58,629 bases of DNA, from the NCBI GenBank assembly GCA_949840885.1, contig CATKYJ010000028.1, positions 1 through 58,629 of the forward strand. Reading direction: 5' to 3'. Below the pieces are notes generated by a model, which was given only the letters and a program-made list of their open reading frames with translations, was not told the origin of the DNA and made no database searches. This document shows, piece by piece, positions 15,649 through 25,003 of this stretch (position 1 is the stretch's first letter; every line of letters starts with the position of its first letter). This DNA comes from an uncultured Acetatifactor sp. (GTDB lineage Bacteria; Bacillota; Clostridia; Lachnospirales; Lachnospiraceae). The translations under genes and the position numbers were made by a program.

Positions 15649-17244
15649 ATGAACGATTATACGGAAGAAATAAACCGCCGCCGCACCTTTGCCATCATTT
15701 CCCACCCGGATGCCGGCAAGACCACACTGACGGAGAAATTCCTGCTCTATGGCGGCGCCATCAATCTGGCAGGGAGCGTAAAGGGAAAGGCCACGGCCAG
15801 ACATGCTGTCTCGGACTGGATGGAGATCGAGAAAGAGAGGGGTATCTCTGTGACCTCCTCGGTGCTGCAGTTCGAGTACGGCGGTTACTGCATCAACATA
15901 TTGGACACGCCCGGGCACCAGGACTTCTCCGAGGACACCTACCGGACCCTGATGGCAGCGGACTCCGCGGTGATGGTCATAGACGCGTCCAAGGGCGTGG
16001 AGGCCCAGACCAGGAAGCTGTTCAAGGTCTGTGTCATGCGCAAAATCCCGATTTTCACCTTTATCAACAAGTTGGACCGGGATGCCAACGACACGTTTGA
16101 CCTGTTGGACGACATCGAAAAAGAGCTGGGAATAGCTACCTGTCCGGTGAACTGGCCCATTGGCTCAGGCAAGGAGTTCAAGGGAGTCTACGACAGGGAG
16201 AAAAGGTGCGTGATTTCCTATGCAGACACGGAAAAGGGCACCAAAGAGGGCACGGCCACGGAAATCCCGGTGGCGGAGGAGGACAGGCTGCGGGCTCAGA
16301 TCGGCGACCCCGCGGTGGACAAGCTGTTGGAGGAGATTGATCTGTTGGACGGGGCCGGCGCGGAATTCGACTTGGAGGCGGTGCGGGCGGGAAACCTGAC
16401 CCCGGTGTGCTTCGGCTCTGCCTTGACCAATTTCGGCGTGGAGATTTTCCTGAAGCATTTCCTTCAGATGACCACCACGCCCCTGGCCAGAAAGGCGGAC
16501 ATTGGGCTCATAGAGCCTGTGACGAATGACTTCAGCGCCTTTGTCTTCAAAATCCAGGCCAACATGAACAAGGCGCACAGAGACCGCATCGCTTTCATGC
16601 GCATCTGTTCCGGCAGGTTTGACGCCCAGATGGAGGTGCGCCATGTGCAGGGAGGTAAGGTCATGCGCCTCTCCCAGCCCCAGCAGATTATGGCGGACGA
16701 CAGGAAGATTCTCACCGAGGCCTACGCGGGGGACATCATCGGTGTGTTCGATCCGGGGATATTCTCCATCGGGGATACCCTGTGCAGCCCTAAGGAGAAG
16801 TTCCAGTATGAGGGCATCCCCACTTTTGCACCGGAGCATTTTGCCAGGGTGCGCCAGATCGACACCATGAAACGTAAGCAGTTCGTGAAAGGTGTGGAGC
16901 AGATCGCCCAGGAGGGAGCTATCCAAATCTTCCAGGAGTTCAACACAGGTCTGGAGGAGATCATCGTGGGCGTGGTGGGCGTGCTGCAGTTCGATGTGCT
17001 CAAATACAGGCTGGAGAACGAGTATAATGTGGAAATCCGGCTGGAGCCCTTGCCCTATGAGCACATCCGCTGGATTGAGAACAAGGAAGAGGTGGACATC
17101 GAGAAGCTGACAGGCACTTCTGACATGAAAAAGGTCAAGGACATGAAGGGCAATCCGCTGCTTCTGTTCGTGAACGCCTGGAGCGTGGGCATGACGCTGG
17201 ATCGGAATAAAGGGCTTGTCCTGGCGGAATTCAGCAGGAATTAA
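15649..17244 (+). CDS. prfC: Peptide chain release factor 3
   Basis: The 531-residue translational GTPase recycles RF1/RF2 after termination. GTPase motifs are G1 SHPDAGKTTL, G2 region RGISVTSS, G3 DTPGHQDF and G4 NKLDRD. Length and the extended N-terminus (TEEINRRRTFAIISHPD) fit RF3 rather than EF-G. It lies 71 nt after deoB and 33 nt before a transglutaminase-like gene. Confidence 0.95.
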   Translation: MNDYTEEINRRRTFAIISHPDAGKTTLTEKFLLYGGAINLAGSVKGKATARHAVSDWMEIEKERGISVTSSVLQFEYGGYCINILDTPGHQDFSEDTYRTLMAADSAVMVIDASKGVEAQTRKLFKVCVMRKIPIFTFINKLDRDANDTFDLLDDIEKELGIATCPVNWPIGSGKEFKGVYDREKRCVISYADTEKGTKEGTATEIPVAEEDRLRAQIGDPAVDKLLEEIDLLDGAGAEFDLEAVRAGNLTPVCFGSALTNFGVEIFLKHFLQMTTTPLARKADIGLIEPVTNDFSAFVFKIQANMNKAHRDRIAFMRICSGRFDAQMEVRHVQGGKVMRLSQPQQIMADDRKILTEAYAGDIIGVFDPGIFSIGDTLCSPKEKFQYEGIPTFAPEHFARVRQIDTMKRKQFVKGVEQIAQEGAIQIFQEFNTGLEEIIVGVVGVLQFDVLKYRLENEYNVEIRLEPLPYEHIRWIENKEEVDIEKLTGTSDMKKVKDMKGNPLLLFVNAWSVGMTLDRNKGLVLAEFSRN

Positions 17245-17277
17245 GGCGGGAGGGCCTGGAAAAAGGAGAGCGGGCAG

Positions 17278-18537
17278 ATGGGAAAAAGGGTGCATATGGG
17301 AAAGGCTGTGCTGGAGACGGTTTTGCTGTGTCTGGCATGCACGGCCTGTGCGGGGATTGACTTCAGACATGAGGTGCCGCGGGATTATTGTCTACAGTCC
17401 GAGGAGGCGGTTCAGAGTACGCTGCGGATGGAAGACCTGCCCCAGGAGGAAGAACCCCAGGTAAACTTTCTGATGGAGGAGATTTACCCATATGCCCGGG
17501 ATACCTTAAGTGAGGCAGAGCAGATCTGGTATGGGGACATAGAGCGTATTCTTGGGGGCTTCGGGGAGCAGAAAAGCTTAAGCCAGGAGGGGCTTGAAGC
17601 AGGGCTTAGCGAGGAGAACATTGATAAGATTTTCCAGTGCGTCTTAAGCGACCATCCGGAGTTTTTCTATGTGGAAGGCTATTCCTATACGAAATATACC
17701 AGGAAAGATATACTCACTGCCGTGGAGTTCTCCGGCACCTACAATGTGGATCTGGACACTGCCCTGAAACGGGCGGAAGCCATTGAACTTGCCGTAGCGG
17801 AAATTCTGGCAAAGGTCCCGGCCGGGGCCTCCGATTATGACAAGGTTAAATATGTGTACGACACGCTGATCCGCCAGACGGACTATGATCTGAACGCATC
17901 GGACAATCAAAACATCTATTCCGTGTTCGTAAACCATGTCTCTGTCTGCCAGGGCTACGCAAAAGCCACACAGTATCTGCTGGGCAAAATGGGCGTGGCG
18001 TGCACTCTGGTTTTGGGCACTGTGGAGACCGGGGAGGGACATGCCTGGAACCTGGTGAGGGTGGACGGGGAGTTCTATTATGTGGATACTACTTGGGGAG
18101 ACGTGTCCTATCAGATGGAGGAAAACACTTCACAGGAGGGAGAGGCTCAGGGGGGAAGTCCGGATGTGACTATGCCGGACATCAATTATGACTACCTGAA
18201 TGTAACTACAGCGGAGCTTCTGCGCACACATTCCATCGCAGGTCCGGTGCCCATGCCTGTGTGCTCTGCCACGGGGGCGAATTACTATGTGCGGGAGGGC
18301 GCTTATTTTTCCTCCTATGACAGAGATCAGATGGCGGCGCTGTTCCAGGCGGCCATGGATGGCGGCAGGCGGGACGTGACCATCAAATGCGCGGATGAAC
18401 TCTGTTACCGGGAAATCATGGAGGGGCTCATAGACGGACAGGAGATTTTCCAGTATCTGACGGCGTCGGAGGGCAGGGTTGCCTATGCGCAGAATGAAAA
18501 ACAGTTGTCATTGACATTTTGGGTGACAAATGAATAG
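17278..18537 (+). CDS. Transglutaminase-like exported protein
   Basis: The 419-residue protein has a hydrophobic N-terminus with cysteines (LLCLACTAC, Cys24 or Cys21 a possible lipid site, though the lipobox is imperfect). The transglutaminase-like core carries Cys224 (VSVCQGYAK), His255 (EGHAWNLV) and Asp270 (YVDTTWGD). It shares this architecture with the protein at 6785 but lacks the repeat linker and the extra C-terminal domain. AAAGGAG lies 10 nt before the ATG. A surface protease or crosslinking role is inferred; the substrate is unknown. Confidence 0.82.
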   Translation: MGKRVHMGKAVLETVLLCLACTACAGIDFRHEVPRDYCLQSEEAVQSTLRMEDLPQEEEPQVNFLMEEIYPYARDTLSEAEQIWYGDIERILGGFGEQKSLSQEGLEAGLSEENIDKIFQCVLSDHPEFFYVEGYSYTKYTRKDILTAVEFSGTYNVDLDTALKRAEAIELAVAEILAKVPAGASDYDKVKYVYDTLIRQTDYDLNASDNQNIYSVFVNHVSVCQGYAKATQYLLGKMGVACTLVLGTVETGEGHAWNLVRVDGEFYYVDTTWGDVSYQMEENTSQEGEAQGGSPDVTMPDINYDYLNVTTAELLRTHSIAGPVPMPVCSATGANYYVREGAYFSSYDRDQMAALFQAAMDGGRRDVTIKCADELCYREIMEGLIDGQEIFQYLTASEGRVAYAQNEKQLSLTFWVTNE

Positions 18538-18552
18538 GAAATGTGGTATACT
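18523..18552 (+). promoter_or_regulatory. Promoter of the asp23-nusB-xse-isp-dxs cluster
   Basis: GTGACA, an 18-nt spacer, and an extended -10 (TGGTATACT). It overlaps the end of the transglutaminase gene and lies about 40 nt before the Asp23 gene. Confidence 0.55.
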
Positions 18553-18592
18553 ATTGATGCATATTTGAGATGCTTTTCAGGAGGAAGTTTTC

Positions 18593-18973
18593 ATGGGAAA
18601 AGAAATGGATAACAGCACAGTGGTCTTGCATGAGGAAGAAAATGTAGGCGTGGTGCAGATTGCCGATGATGTGGTGGCAATGATCGCATTCCTGGCCGCT
18701 ACCGAGGTGGAGGGCGTCAGCGACATGGCGGGCAACGTCACCAACGAGCTTATGGGCAGGGTGGGCGTGAAGAAGCAGGCCAAGGGCGTGCGGGTAGTGG
18801 TGAACGGCCGCAATGTACGCGTGGATCTGGCTGTGACTATGGAGTATGGGTACAATATTCCGGCTACCTGCCATCATGTACAGGAGAAAGTGAAGTCCGC
18901 CGTGGAGAACATGACGGGCCTTAACTGCACGGATGTGAATATCCGCATTGCCGGCGTGAAGATAAAGGCTTAG
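18593..18973 (+). CDS. Asp23/Gls24 family protein
   Basis: The 126-residue protein shows the Asp23/Gls24 signature: GVVQIADDVVAMIA, EGVSDM, VVVNGRNVRVDLAV and CTDVNIRIAGVKI. In Firmicutes the same gene (yqhY) sits next to nusB and is linked to lipid and cell-envelope homeostasis. It leads the nusB-xseA-xseB-ispA-dxs run. AGGAGG precedes the ATG. Confidence 0.92.
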   Translation: MGKEMDNSTVVLHEEENVGVVQIADDVVAMIAFLAATEVEGVSDMAGNVTNELMGRVGVKKQAKGVRVVVNGRNVRVDLAVTMEYGYNIPATCHHVQEKVKSAVENMTGLNCTDVNIRIAGVKIKA

Positions 18974-18998
18974 CGCACTGTCTGCAGGGGGATGACAA

Positions 18999-19439
18999 AT
19001 GGGACGACATGAGCAAAGGGAGCAGATATTCAGGCTTCTGTTTCAGGCAGAGTTTCATCCGGCGGAGGATATGCCCAGGCAGATGCGGCTGTTCGTGGAA
19101 GACAACGAGGAAATCAATTCCCAAAAGGATGCCGATTATATAGAGTCGCGCTGTCAGGCAATCTACCGGGAGGTTCCAGGGATAGACAGGCTCATTGACG
19201 AGAACACGGTGGGCTGGGATACCAGGCGTATGGGAAAGGTGGAACTGGCGGTGCTGCGCCTGGCCGTGTACGAGCTGCGCTTCGATGATGACATTCCGGC
19301 AGGCGTGGCCATTGACGAGGCGGTGGGAATCGCGAAGCTGTACGGTCAGGAGAATTCCGGCGGCTTCGTGAACGCGATCCTTGCCAAAATCGTGAAATTA
19401 CAGGACATATGTCCGGAATCTGTGAAATCAGGTGATTGA
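18999..19439 (+). CDS. nusB: Transcription antitermination factor NusB
   Basis: The 146-residue all-helical protein has the NusB pattern: RREQ-like start (MGRHEQREQIFRLLFQAEF), then MGKVELAVLRLAVYEL and GVAIDEAVGIAKLYG with the final GGFVNAILAKI. It joins the antitermination complex at rRNA operons. AGGGGGATGACAA forms the ribosome site. Its end overlaps xseA by 8 nt. Confidence 0.94.
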   Translation: MGRHEQREQIFRLLFQAEFHPAEDMPRQMRLFVEDNEEINSQKDADYIESRCQAIYREVPGIDRLIDENTVGWDTRRMGKVELAVLRLAVYELRFDDDIPAGVAIDEAVGIAKLYGQENSGGFVNAILAKIVKLQDICPESVKSGD

Positions 19440-20664
19440 GATTCGCAATGTATATACTGTCGGACAATTGAATTCTTATATCAAAAATATGTTCACCCAG
19501 GATTATCTGCTGCAGCGCCTCTTCGTGAAAGGGGAAGTCAGCAACTGCAAATACCATTCTTCGGGACATATTTATTTTACGTTAAAGGATTCCAGGGGGA
19601 CCATAGGCTGCGTGATGTTTGCGGGCAGCCGTTCGGGCCTCTCTTTTCGTATGTCCGAAGGCCAACAGGTCATCGTGGGCGGCAGCGTGGACGTGTATGA
19701 GCGGGATGGGAAATATCAGCTCTACGCCAGGCAGATCATGCTGGACGGAAGCGGCCTGCTGTATGAGAAGTTCGAGATGCTCAAGCGGGAACTGGAGGAA
19801 TCGGGCATGTTCTCCCCGGAGTACAAGCAGCCCATTCCAAGGTTCATAAAGACTCTGGGGGTGGTGACTGCGGATACGGGGGCGGCGGTCAGGGACATCA
19901 TTCAGATCGCGGGCAGGAGGAACCCCTATGTGCAGATCATCCTCTACCCGGCCATTGTTCAGGGGGAGGCGGCCGTGCCCAGCATCGTGCGGGGCATCCG
20001 GGCGCTGGAGGCTTTTGGGGTGGACGTGATGATCGTAGGGCGGGGCGGCGGCTCCATCGAGGATCTGTGGGCATTTAACGAGAGAGAAGTGGCCCAGGCC
20101 GTGTTCGACTGCTCTGTGCCAATCATCTCCGCGGTGGGACATGAGACGGACACCACCATCATCGACTTTGTGGCAGACCTACGTGCGCCTACGCCGTCAG
20201 CGGCCGCAGAGCTGGCGGTGACGGACATCCGGGATATTCTGGGCGAGATTTCATCCTGCCGGGAGGCATTGTCAAAGCGTATGCAGCGGCGGATCCAGGA
20301 GGAGCGTGCGCATATGCGCCAGGCGGAACTGCGGCTGAAGCTGGCCAGTCCTGTCAGCAGAATCCGGGAGAGGAAGATGACGGCGCTGTCTTTGGAGGGG
20401 CGGCTTCAGGAACGGATGGAAAGACTTTTGGAGAGGCGCAGGTCTAAACTGGCGATCTACATCGAGCGCATGAAAGGGCTTTCTCCGCTGGAGAAATTAA
20501 ACAGCGGATACTCCTATGTGGAGGACAGCGCAGGGCATAATGTCCGCTCTGTCAGGCAGGTGCGGGAGGGGCAGGACATCACCGTCAGGGTAAAGGATGG
20601 GCGGATCAGGGCAAAGGTGGTCAGGATACTGCCGCCGGAGGCTCCGAAAGCCGGGATGTGCTGA
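19432..20664 (+). CDS. xseA: Exodeoxyribonuclease VII large subunit
   Basis: The 410-residue protein has an N-terminal OB fold (about 1-100: VKGEVSNCKYHSSGHIYFTLKD) and the catalytic domain with VGRGGGSIEDLWAFNE and ISAVGHETDTTIIDFVADLRAPTPSAAAEL. It degrades single-stranded DNA with XseB. The start is GTG, overlapping nusB by 8 nt, with no strong ribosome site, so translation may be coupled. Confidence 0.95.
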   Translation: MIEIRNVYTVGQLNSYIKNMFTQDYLLQRLFVKGEVSNCKYHSSGHIYFTLKDSRGTIGCVMFAGSRSGLSFRMSEGQQVIVGGSVDVYERDGKYQLYARQIMLDGSGLLYEKFEMLKRELEESGMFSPEYKQPIPRFIKTLGVVTADTGAAVRDIIQIAGRRNPYVQIILYPAIVQGEAAVPSIVRGIRALEAFGVDVMIVGRGGGSIEDLWAFNEREVAQAVFDCSVPIISAVGHETDTTIIDFVADLRAPTPSAAAELAVTDIRDILGEISSCREALSKRMQRRIQEERAHMRQAELRLKLASPVSRIRERKMTALSLEGRLQERMERLLERRRSKLAIYIERMKGLSPLEKLNSGYSYVEDSAGHNVRSVRQVREGQDITVRVKDGRIRAKVVRILPPEAPKAGMC

Positions 20665-20716
20665 GAAAAGTGGATAATGGAATATAGACCGTGGATTTGA
20701 CGAGGAGAGAGGAAAA

Positions 20717-20953
20717 ATGGCTGAAGAGACGAGACAGCCCACCCTGGAGGAGAATTTTGCCAGGCTGGAAGAACTGATCGGGGAAATGGAGCAGGAGGAC
20801 ATCCCGCTGGAGGAGGCTTTCAGAGCCTACAGCGCGGGCATGGCGGTCTTAAAGCAGTGCAACGAGCAGATAGACAGGGTGGAGAAGCAGGTACTGAAAC
20901 TGACGGAAGAGGGAGAACTGGAGGAATTCGGCAATGGAAGCATCAGCATTTGA
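20717..20953 (+). CDS. xseB: Exodeoxyribonuclease VII small subunit
   Basis: The 78-residue helical protein has the family pattern LEENFARLEELIGEMEQEDIPLEEAF. It forms the multi-copy small subunit of exonuclease VII. Its last 20 nt overlap ispA. Confidence 0.94.
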   Translation: MAEETRQPTLEENFARLEELIGEMEQEDIPLEEAFRAYSAGMAVLKQCNEQIDRVEKQVLKLTEEGELEEFGNGSISI

Positions 20954-21965
20954 GGAGAGGCTGCGGGAGGAGACCGCGTATGCGCAACGGGCGCTCAGGG
21001 AGCATCTGCCAAAGGAGGAAGGGCTGCAGGGGCGGATCATGGAAGCCATGAACTACAGTCTGTTAGCCGGCGGCAAACGGCTGCGCCCGATTCTGATGCG
21101 GGAGACTTACCGGATGTGCGGCGGCGAAGAAAGCGATGGGCTCAAATGTTTCATGGCGGCCATCGAGATGATACACACCTATTCCCTGGTGCATGACGAC
21201 CTGCCGGCCATGGACAATGACAGGTACCGTAGAGGCAAGGCGACTACCTGGTATGTTTATGGGGAGACTATGGGCATCCTGGCCGGGGACGGGCTGCTGA
21301 ACTATGCTTTTGAGACGGCTTGCAGGGCATTTAGAGGGCCGGAGGCAGGAGGCAGGACGAAAGAGGCGCAGGCCGGACAGGGGGCGGCTGCTGAAACCTC
21401 CTGCTTGGAAAGGCTTCTGCAGATGGAGCGGTGCGCCGCCGCGCTTTCCGTGCTGGCCGAGAAAGCCGGGATCTACGGCATGATCGGCGGGCAGGTGGTG
21501 GATGTCATGGCCGAAAAGGGTATCGTCATGACCGATAAAGAAATCGGTCAGGCCGAAAAGCCGGCTGACGGGAATCAGCCAGAGAACGGAGACAGAATAG
21601 TCTTTGTCCATGCCCACAAGACAGCAGCTCTGATCCAGGCAGCCATGATGACAGGCGCAATCCTGGCGGGCGCATCCAAAGAACAGGTGGCGGCCATTGA
21701 GAAATGCGCCTACAACATAGGAATTGCGTTCCAGATACAGGACGACATCCTTGACGTAATCGGTGACAGCGGGGAGCTGGGCAAGCCCACGGGCAGCGAT
21801 GCCGCAAACCAAAAACAGACCTATGTGACCTGGAAAGGCCTGGAACAGTCGAAAGCAGACGTGGAGGCGCTGTCCCTGGAAGCGGTAGAAATCCTGGACA
21901 GTTTTTCCGGGGAACATGCGTTTCTGAAACAACTGGTTCTGACATTGATACACCGAAGAAAATAG
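20934..21965 (+). CDS. ispA: Polyprenyl (farnesyl/geranyl) diphosphate synthase
   Basis: The 343-residue protein carries both Asp-rich motifs of trans-prenyltransferases: HDDLPAMDNDRYRRGK (first) and FQIQDDILDVIGD (second), plus GGKRLRP. It makes C15-C20 prenyl diphosphates from products of the Dxs pathway encoded next door. It is longer than the usual ~295 residues because of two low-complexity inserts, at about 139-160 (Gly/Ala/Gln-rich) and about 205-220 (KPADGNQPENGD). Confidence 0.93.
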   Translation: MEASAFEERLREETAYAQRALREHLPKEEGLQGRIMEAMNYSLLAGGKRLRPILMRETYRMCGGEESDGLKCFMAAIEMIHTYSLVHDDLPAMDNDRYRRGKATTWYVYGETMGILAGDGLLNYAFETACRAFRGPEAGGRTKEAQAGQGAAAETSCLERLLQMERCAAALSVLAEKAGIYGMIGGQVVDVMAEKGIVMTDKEIGQAEKPADGNQPENGDRIVFVHAHKTAALIQAAMMTGAILAGASKEQVAAIEKCAYNIGIAFQIQDDILDVIGDSGELGKPTGSDAANQKQTYVTWKGLEQSKADVEALSLEAVEILDSFSGEHAFLKQLVLTLIHRRK

Positions 21966-21976
21966 CGAGGGCAGTT

Positions 21977-23851
21977 ATGTTATTAGAGACCATAGAACAG
22001 GCGAACGATATCAAGAAGATCAGGAAAGAAGACTGGGATGACCTGGCTCAGGAGATCAGGGATTTCCTGATACAGACCATCAGCGTCACCGGGGGACATC
22101 TGGGGGCCAACTTAGGAGCCGTGGAGCTGACCATGGCGCTGCATCTTGCATTGGACCTCCCCCAGGACAAGATCATCTGGGATGTGGGGCACCAGTCCTA
22201 TACTCACAAGGTCCTCACCGGCCGAAAGGACGAATTCGGGACGCTGCGCCAGTTCCATGGCCTGAGCGGCTTTCCCAAGCGAAAGGAAAGCCCCTGCGAT
22301 GTCTTTGACACCGGACATAGCTCTACCTCCCTCTCGGCAGGATTAGGGCTTGTGAAAGCCAGGGAGATTACCGGCGGCAGCGAGACCATCGTGTCCGTGA
22401 TCGGGGACGGCTCCATGACCGGGGGTATGGCCTATGAGGCCCTGAACAATGCCGCCAAGCTGGAGACCAATTTCATCATCATCTTAAACGACAACAACAT
22501 GTCCATCTCCGAGAACGTGGGGGGCATGTCCAAGTATCTAAACAGCATCCGCACTGCCTCCGGCTATCTGGATCTGAAAAAGGGCATTTACAATGCCCTC
22601 CAGGGCACCAGGCGGGGGGACAGCACCATCAGCCGCATCCGCAGGGCAAAGAGCAGCTTCAAGCAGCTGGTGATCCCGGGTATGATGTTCGAGGACATGG
22701 GAATCACCTACTTAGGACCTGTGGACGGCCACGACATAAACGCTATGGTGACCACCATCCTGGCTGCCAGGCGGGTGGAAGGGGCCGTGATGATCCACGT
22801 CATGACCCAAAAGGGCAAGGGTTACAGGCCCGCGGAGCGCCATCCGGCCAGGTTCCACGGCACGGAAGCCTTTGACATCGAGACAGGCATTCCCTCCCAT
22901 CACAGGACAGTGGCCAATTACACGGATATTTTCTCCACGGTGATGTGCAAGCTGGGGCAGCGGGATGAAAAGATCGTGGCCATCACGGCTGCCATGCCGG
23001 ACGGAACAGGACTGAAACGGTTCCATAACATGTACCCGGACAGGTTTTTCGATGTGGGCATTGCGGAGCAGCATGCCGTGACCTTTGCGGCAGGGCTGGC
23101 TGCAGGGGGTATGAAGCCCATTGTGGCCGTGTACTCCTCTTTCCTGCAGAGGGCCTATGACCAGATTCTCCATGACGTGTGCCTCCAGAATCTCCCCGTG
23201 GTGTTCGCCATAGACAGGGCCGGGCTGGTGGGCAGCGATGGGGAGACCCACCAGGGCGTCTTTGACTTTACATACCTTTCCGGCATTCCGAACATGCATA
23301 TCTGTGCGCCAAAGAACAAATGGGAACTGTCGGACATGCTGAAATTCGCGGTGGCTTTTGGGGCGCCCATGGCAGTGCGCTACCCTCGCGGCACAGCTTA
23401 TGCGGGACTGAAAGAGTTCCGGGAGCCGGTCAGGCTTGGAAAGGCCGAGTGGATTTACAAAGAGAGGGAGATTGCCCTGTTTGCGGTGGGCAGCATGGTA
23501 AAGACTGCCGAGGCCGTGCGGGAGAGCCTGAAAGAGAAAGGGCATGAAGTGAGCCTGATCAATGCCAGGTTCGTGAAGCCCATGGACGAAGAGGCTCTGG
23601 AGGAAGCCTGTAAGGAGCATAGCCTGATCGTGGCCATGGAGGAGAACGTGGCCTGCGGCGGCTTCGGGGAGAAAGTATTGGCCTATCTGAACGAAAAGGG
23701 ACAAAAGAACCGGTTTCTGGGCATTGCCATCCCCGATGTGTTCGTGGAGCATGGCAGCGTGGATCTGCTGAAGCAGGAAATCGGCTTAGATGCGGAGAGC
23801 ATTGTGGAGAAAGTTCTGCAGAAAATCGGCGGGGCCCAGAAAGAAGTTTGA
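21977..23851 (+). CDS. dxs: 1-deoxy-D-xylulose-5-phosphate synthase
   Basis: The 624-residue thiamine-diphosphate enzyme joins pyruvate and glyceraldehyde 3-phosphate, the first step of the MEP isoprenoid pathway. The ThDP-binding segment GDGSMTGGMAYEALNN, the transketolase-like centre (DVGIAEQHAVTFAAG, with YSSFLQRAYDQ) and DRAGLVGSDGETHQG are all intact. It starts 11 nt after ispA, so substrate supply and prenyl transfer share an operon. Confidence 0.96.
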   Translation: MLLETIEQANDIKKIRKEDWDDLAQEIRDFLIQTISVTGGHLGANLGAVELTMALHLALDLPQDKIIWDVGHQSYTHKVLTGRKDEFGTLRQFHGLSGFPKRKESPCDVFDTGHSSTSLSAGLGLVKAREITGGSETIVSVIGDGSMTGGMAYEALNNAAKLETNFIIILNDNNMSISENVGGMSKYLNSIRTASGYLDLKKGIYNALQGTRRGDSTISRIRRAKSSFKQLVIPGMMFEDMGITYLGPVDGHDINAMVTTILAARRVEGAVMIHVMTQKGKGYRPAERHPARFHGTEAFDIETGIPSHHRTVANYTDIFSTVMCKLGQRDEKIVAITAAMPDGTGLKRFHNMYPDRFFDVGIAEQHAVTFAAGLAAGGMKPIVAVYSSFLQRAYDQILHDVCLQNLPVVFAIDRAGLVGSDGETHQGVFDFTYLSGIPNMHICAPKNKWELSDMLKFAVAFGAPMAVRYPRGTAYAGLKEFREPVRLGKAEWIYKEREIALFAVGSMVKTAEAVRESLKEKGHEVSLINARFVKPMDEEALEEACKEHSLIVAMEENVACGGFGEKVLAYLNEKGQKNRFLGIAIPDVFVEHGSVDLLKQEIGLDAESIVEKVLQKIGGAQKEV

Positions 23852-23906
23852 AAGTTCTCAGGAATATTGAATGGTATGCGCGCCGAAGCGCGCCAGGGGT
23901 ACAAAG

Positions 23907-24791
23907 ATGAAAGAGCGGTTGGATGTCATACTTGTGAAGCAGGGGCACGCAGCCTCCAGAGAGAAAGCCAGGGCTGTCATCATGTCCGGCAATGTCTATG
24001 TAAACGGACAGAAAGAGGATAAGGCGGGCACCTTTTTCGATGAGTCGAAGATTGCTCTGGAAGTGAGGGACAGCGGCCTGAAATATGTGAGCCGGGGCGG
24101 CTTGAAGCTGGAAAAGGCCATGGAGGTCTGGGGCTTTTGCCTGGAAAATAAGGTGTGCATGGATATCGGGGCTTCCACAGGGGGCTTTACGGACTGCATG
24201 CTGCAAAAAGGAGCCGCCAAGGTGTATGCCGTGGACGTAGGGCATGGGCAGCTGGCCTGGAAACTGCGAAACGACGACAGAGTCGTCTGCATGGAGCAGA
24301 CGAATTTCCGGTACATGGTGCCGGAGGATATCAGGGAGCAGCTGGACTTTGCCAGTGTGGACGTGTCCTTTATTTCCCTGACTAAGATTCTGATCCCGGC
24401 CCGCAACCTCTTGAAGCCAGGAGGGGAGATGGTGTGCCTGATTAAGCCCCAGTTTGAGGCGGGCAGGGAGAAAGTGGGCAAGAAAGGTGTTGTCAGGGAG
24501 GCGGCCGTCCATGAGGAGGTCATTGGAAAAATCCTGGACTTTGCAGATCTGGCAGGGTTTGCGGTCCTGGATCTGGACTACTCTCCGGTGAGAGGGCCTG
24601 AGGGGAATATCGAGTATCTCCTGCATCTGAAAAAAGAAAAGGAGCCGTCTGAGGCTGTGAAAGCCATGTCGGAGCAGGAGGCGGAGCAGCAGCTTGCGGC
24701 CGTGGCAAAAAAGGGGACAGGGCTGGCCAGGGAGCCTTTCTGGAGGGAGCTGACTGCCCGGACGGTGGCGGAATCCCATGAGAAGCTGTAA
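23907..24791 (+). CDS. tlyA: TlyA-family rRNA 2'-O-methyltransferase
   Basis: The 294-residue protein has an N-terminal S4 RNA-binding domain (MKERLDVILVKQGHAASREKA at the start) and an FtsJ-like methyltransferase domain with DIGASTGGFTDCMLQKGA and VDVGHGQLAW. TlyA proteins methylate rRNA and are often labelled haemolysin. I start at 23907, where AGGGG lies 7 nt upstream; the frame is open from 23871. Confidence 0.93.
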   Translation: MKERLDVILVKQGHAASREKARAVIMSGNVYVNGQKEDKAGTFFDESKIALEVRDSGLKYVSRGGLKLEKAMEVWGFCLENKVCMDIGASTGGFTDCMLQKGAAKVYAVDVGHGQLAWKLRNDDRVVCMEQTNFRYMVPEDIREQLDFASVDVSFISLTKILIPARNLLKPGGEMVCLIKPQFEAGREKVGKKGVVREAAVHEEVIGKILDFADLAGFAVLDLDYSPVRGPEGNIEYLLHLKKEKEPSEAVKAMSEQEAEQQLAAVAKKGTGLAREPFWRELTARTVAESHEKL

Positions 24792-25003
24792 GGACTGGGG
24801 AGAACAGCAGCCGCTTTCCATGGGCAGCCTGCGGGCTGGACAAATGCGGAAAGCAGGTAGTTTTGACAGGCATAGAGTACGGATTTTTGTGCAAAGACCA
24901 GTTGTGGATCTCAAGGGGGTGGGGAGAACTGTGCGCCGGACAGTGACTCTGCGAGAGCGTCTTCTGACCCGGGAGGCAGGGGATATTTTTTGGAGGGCTG
25001 AGG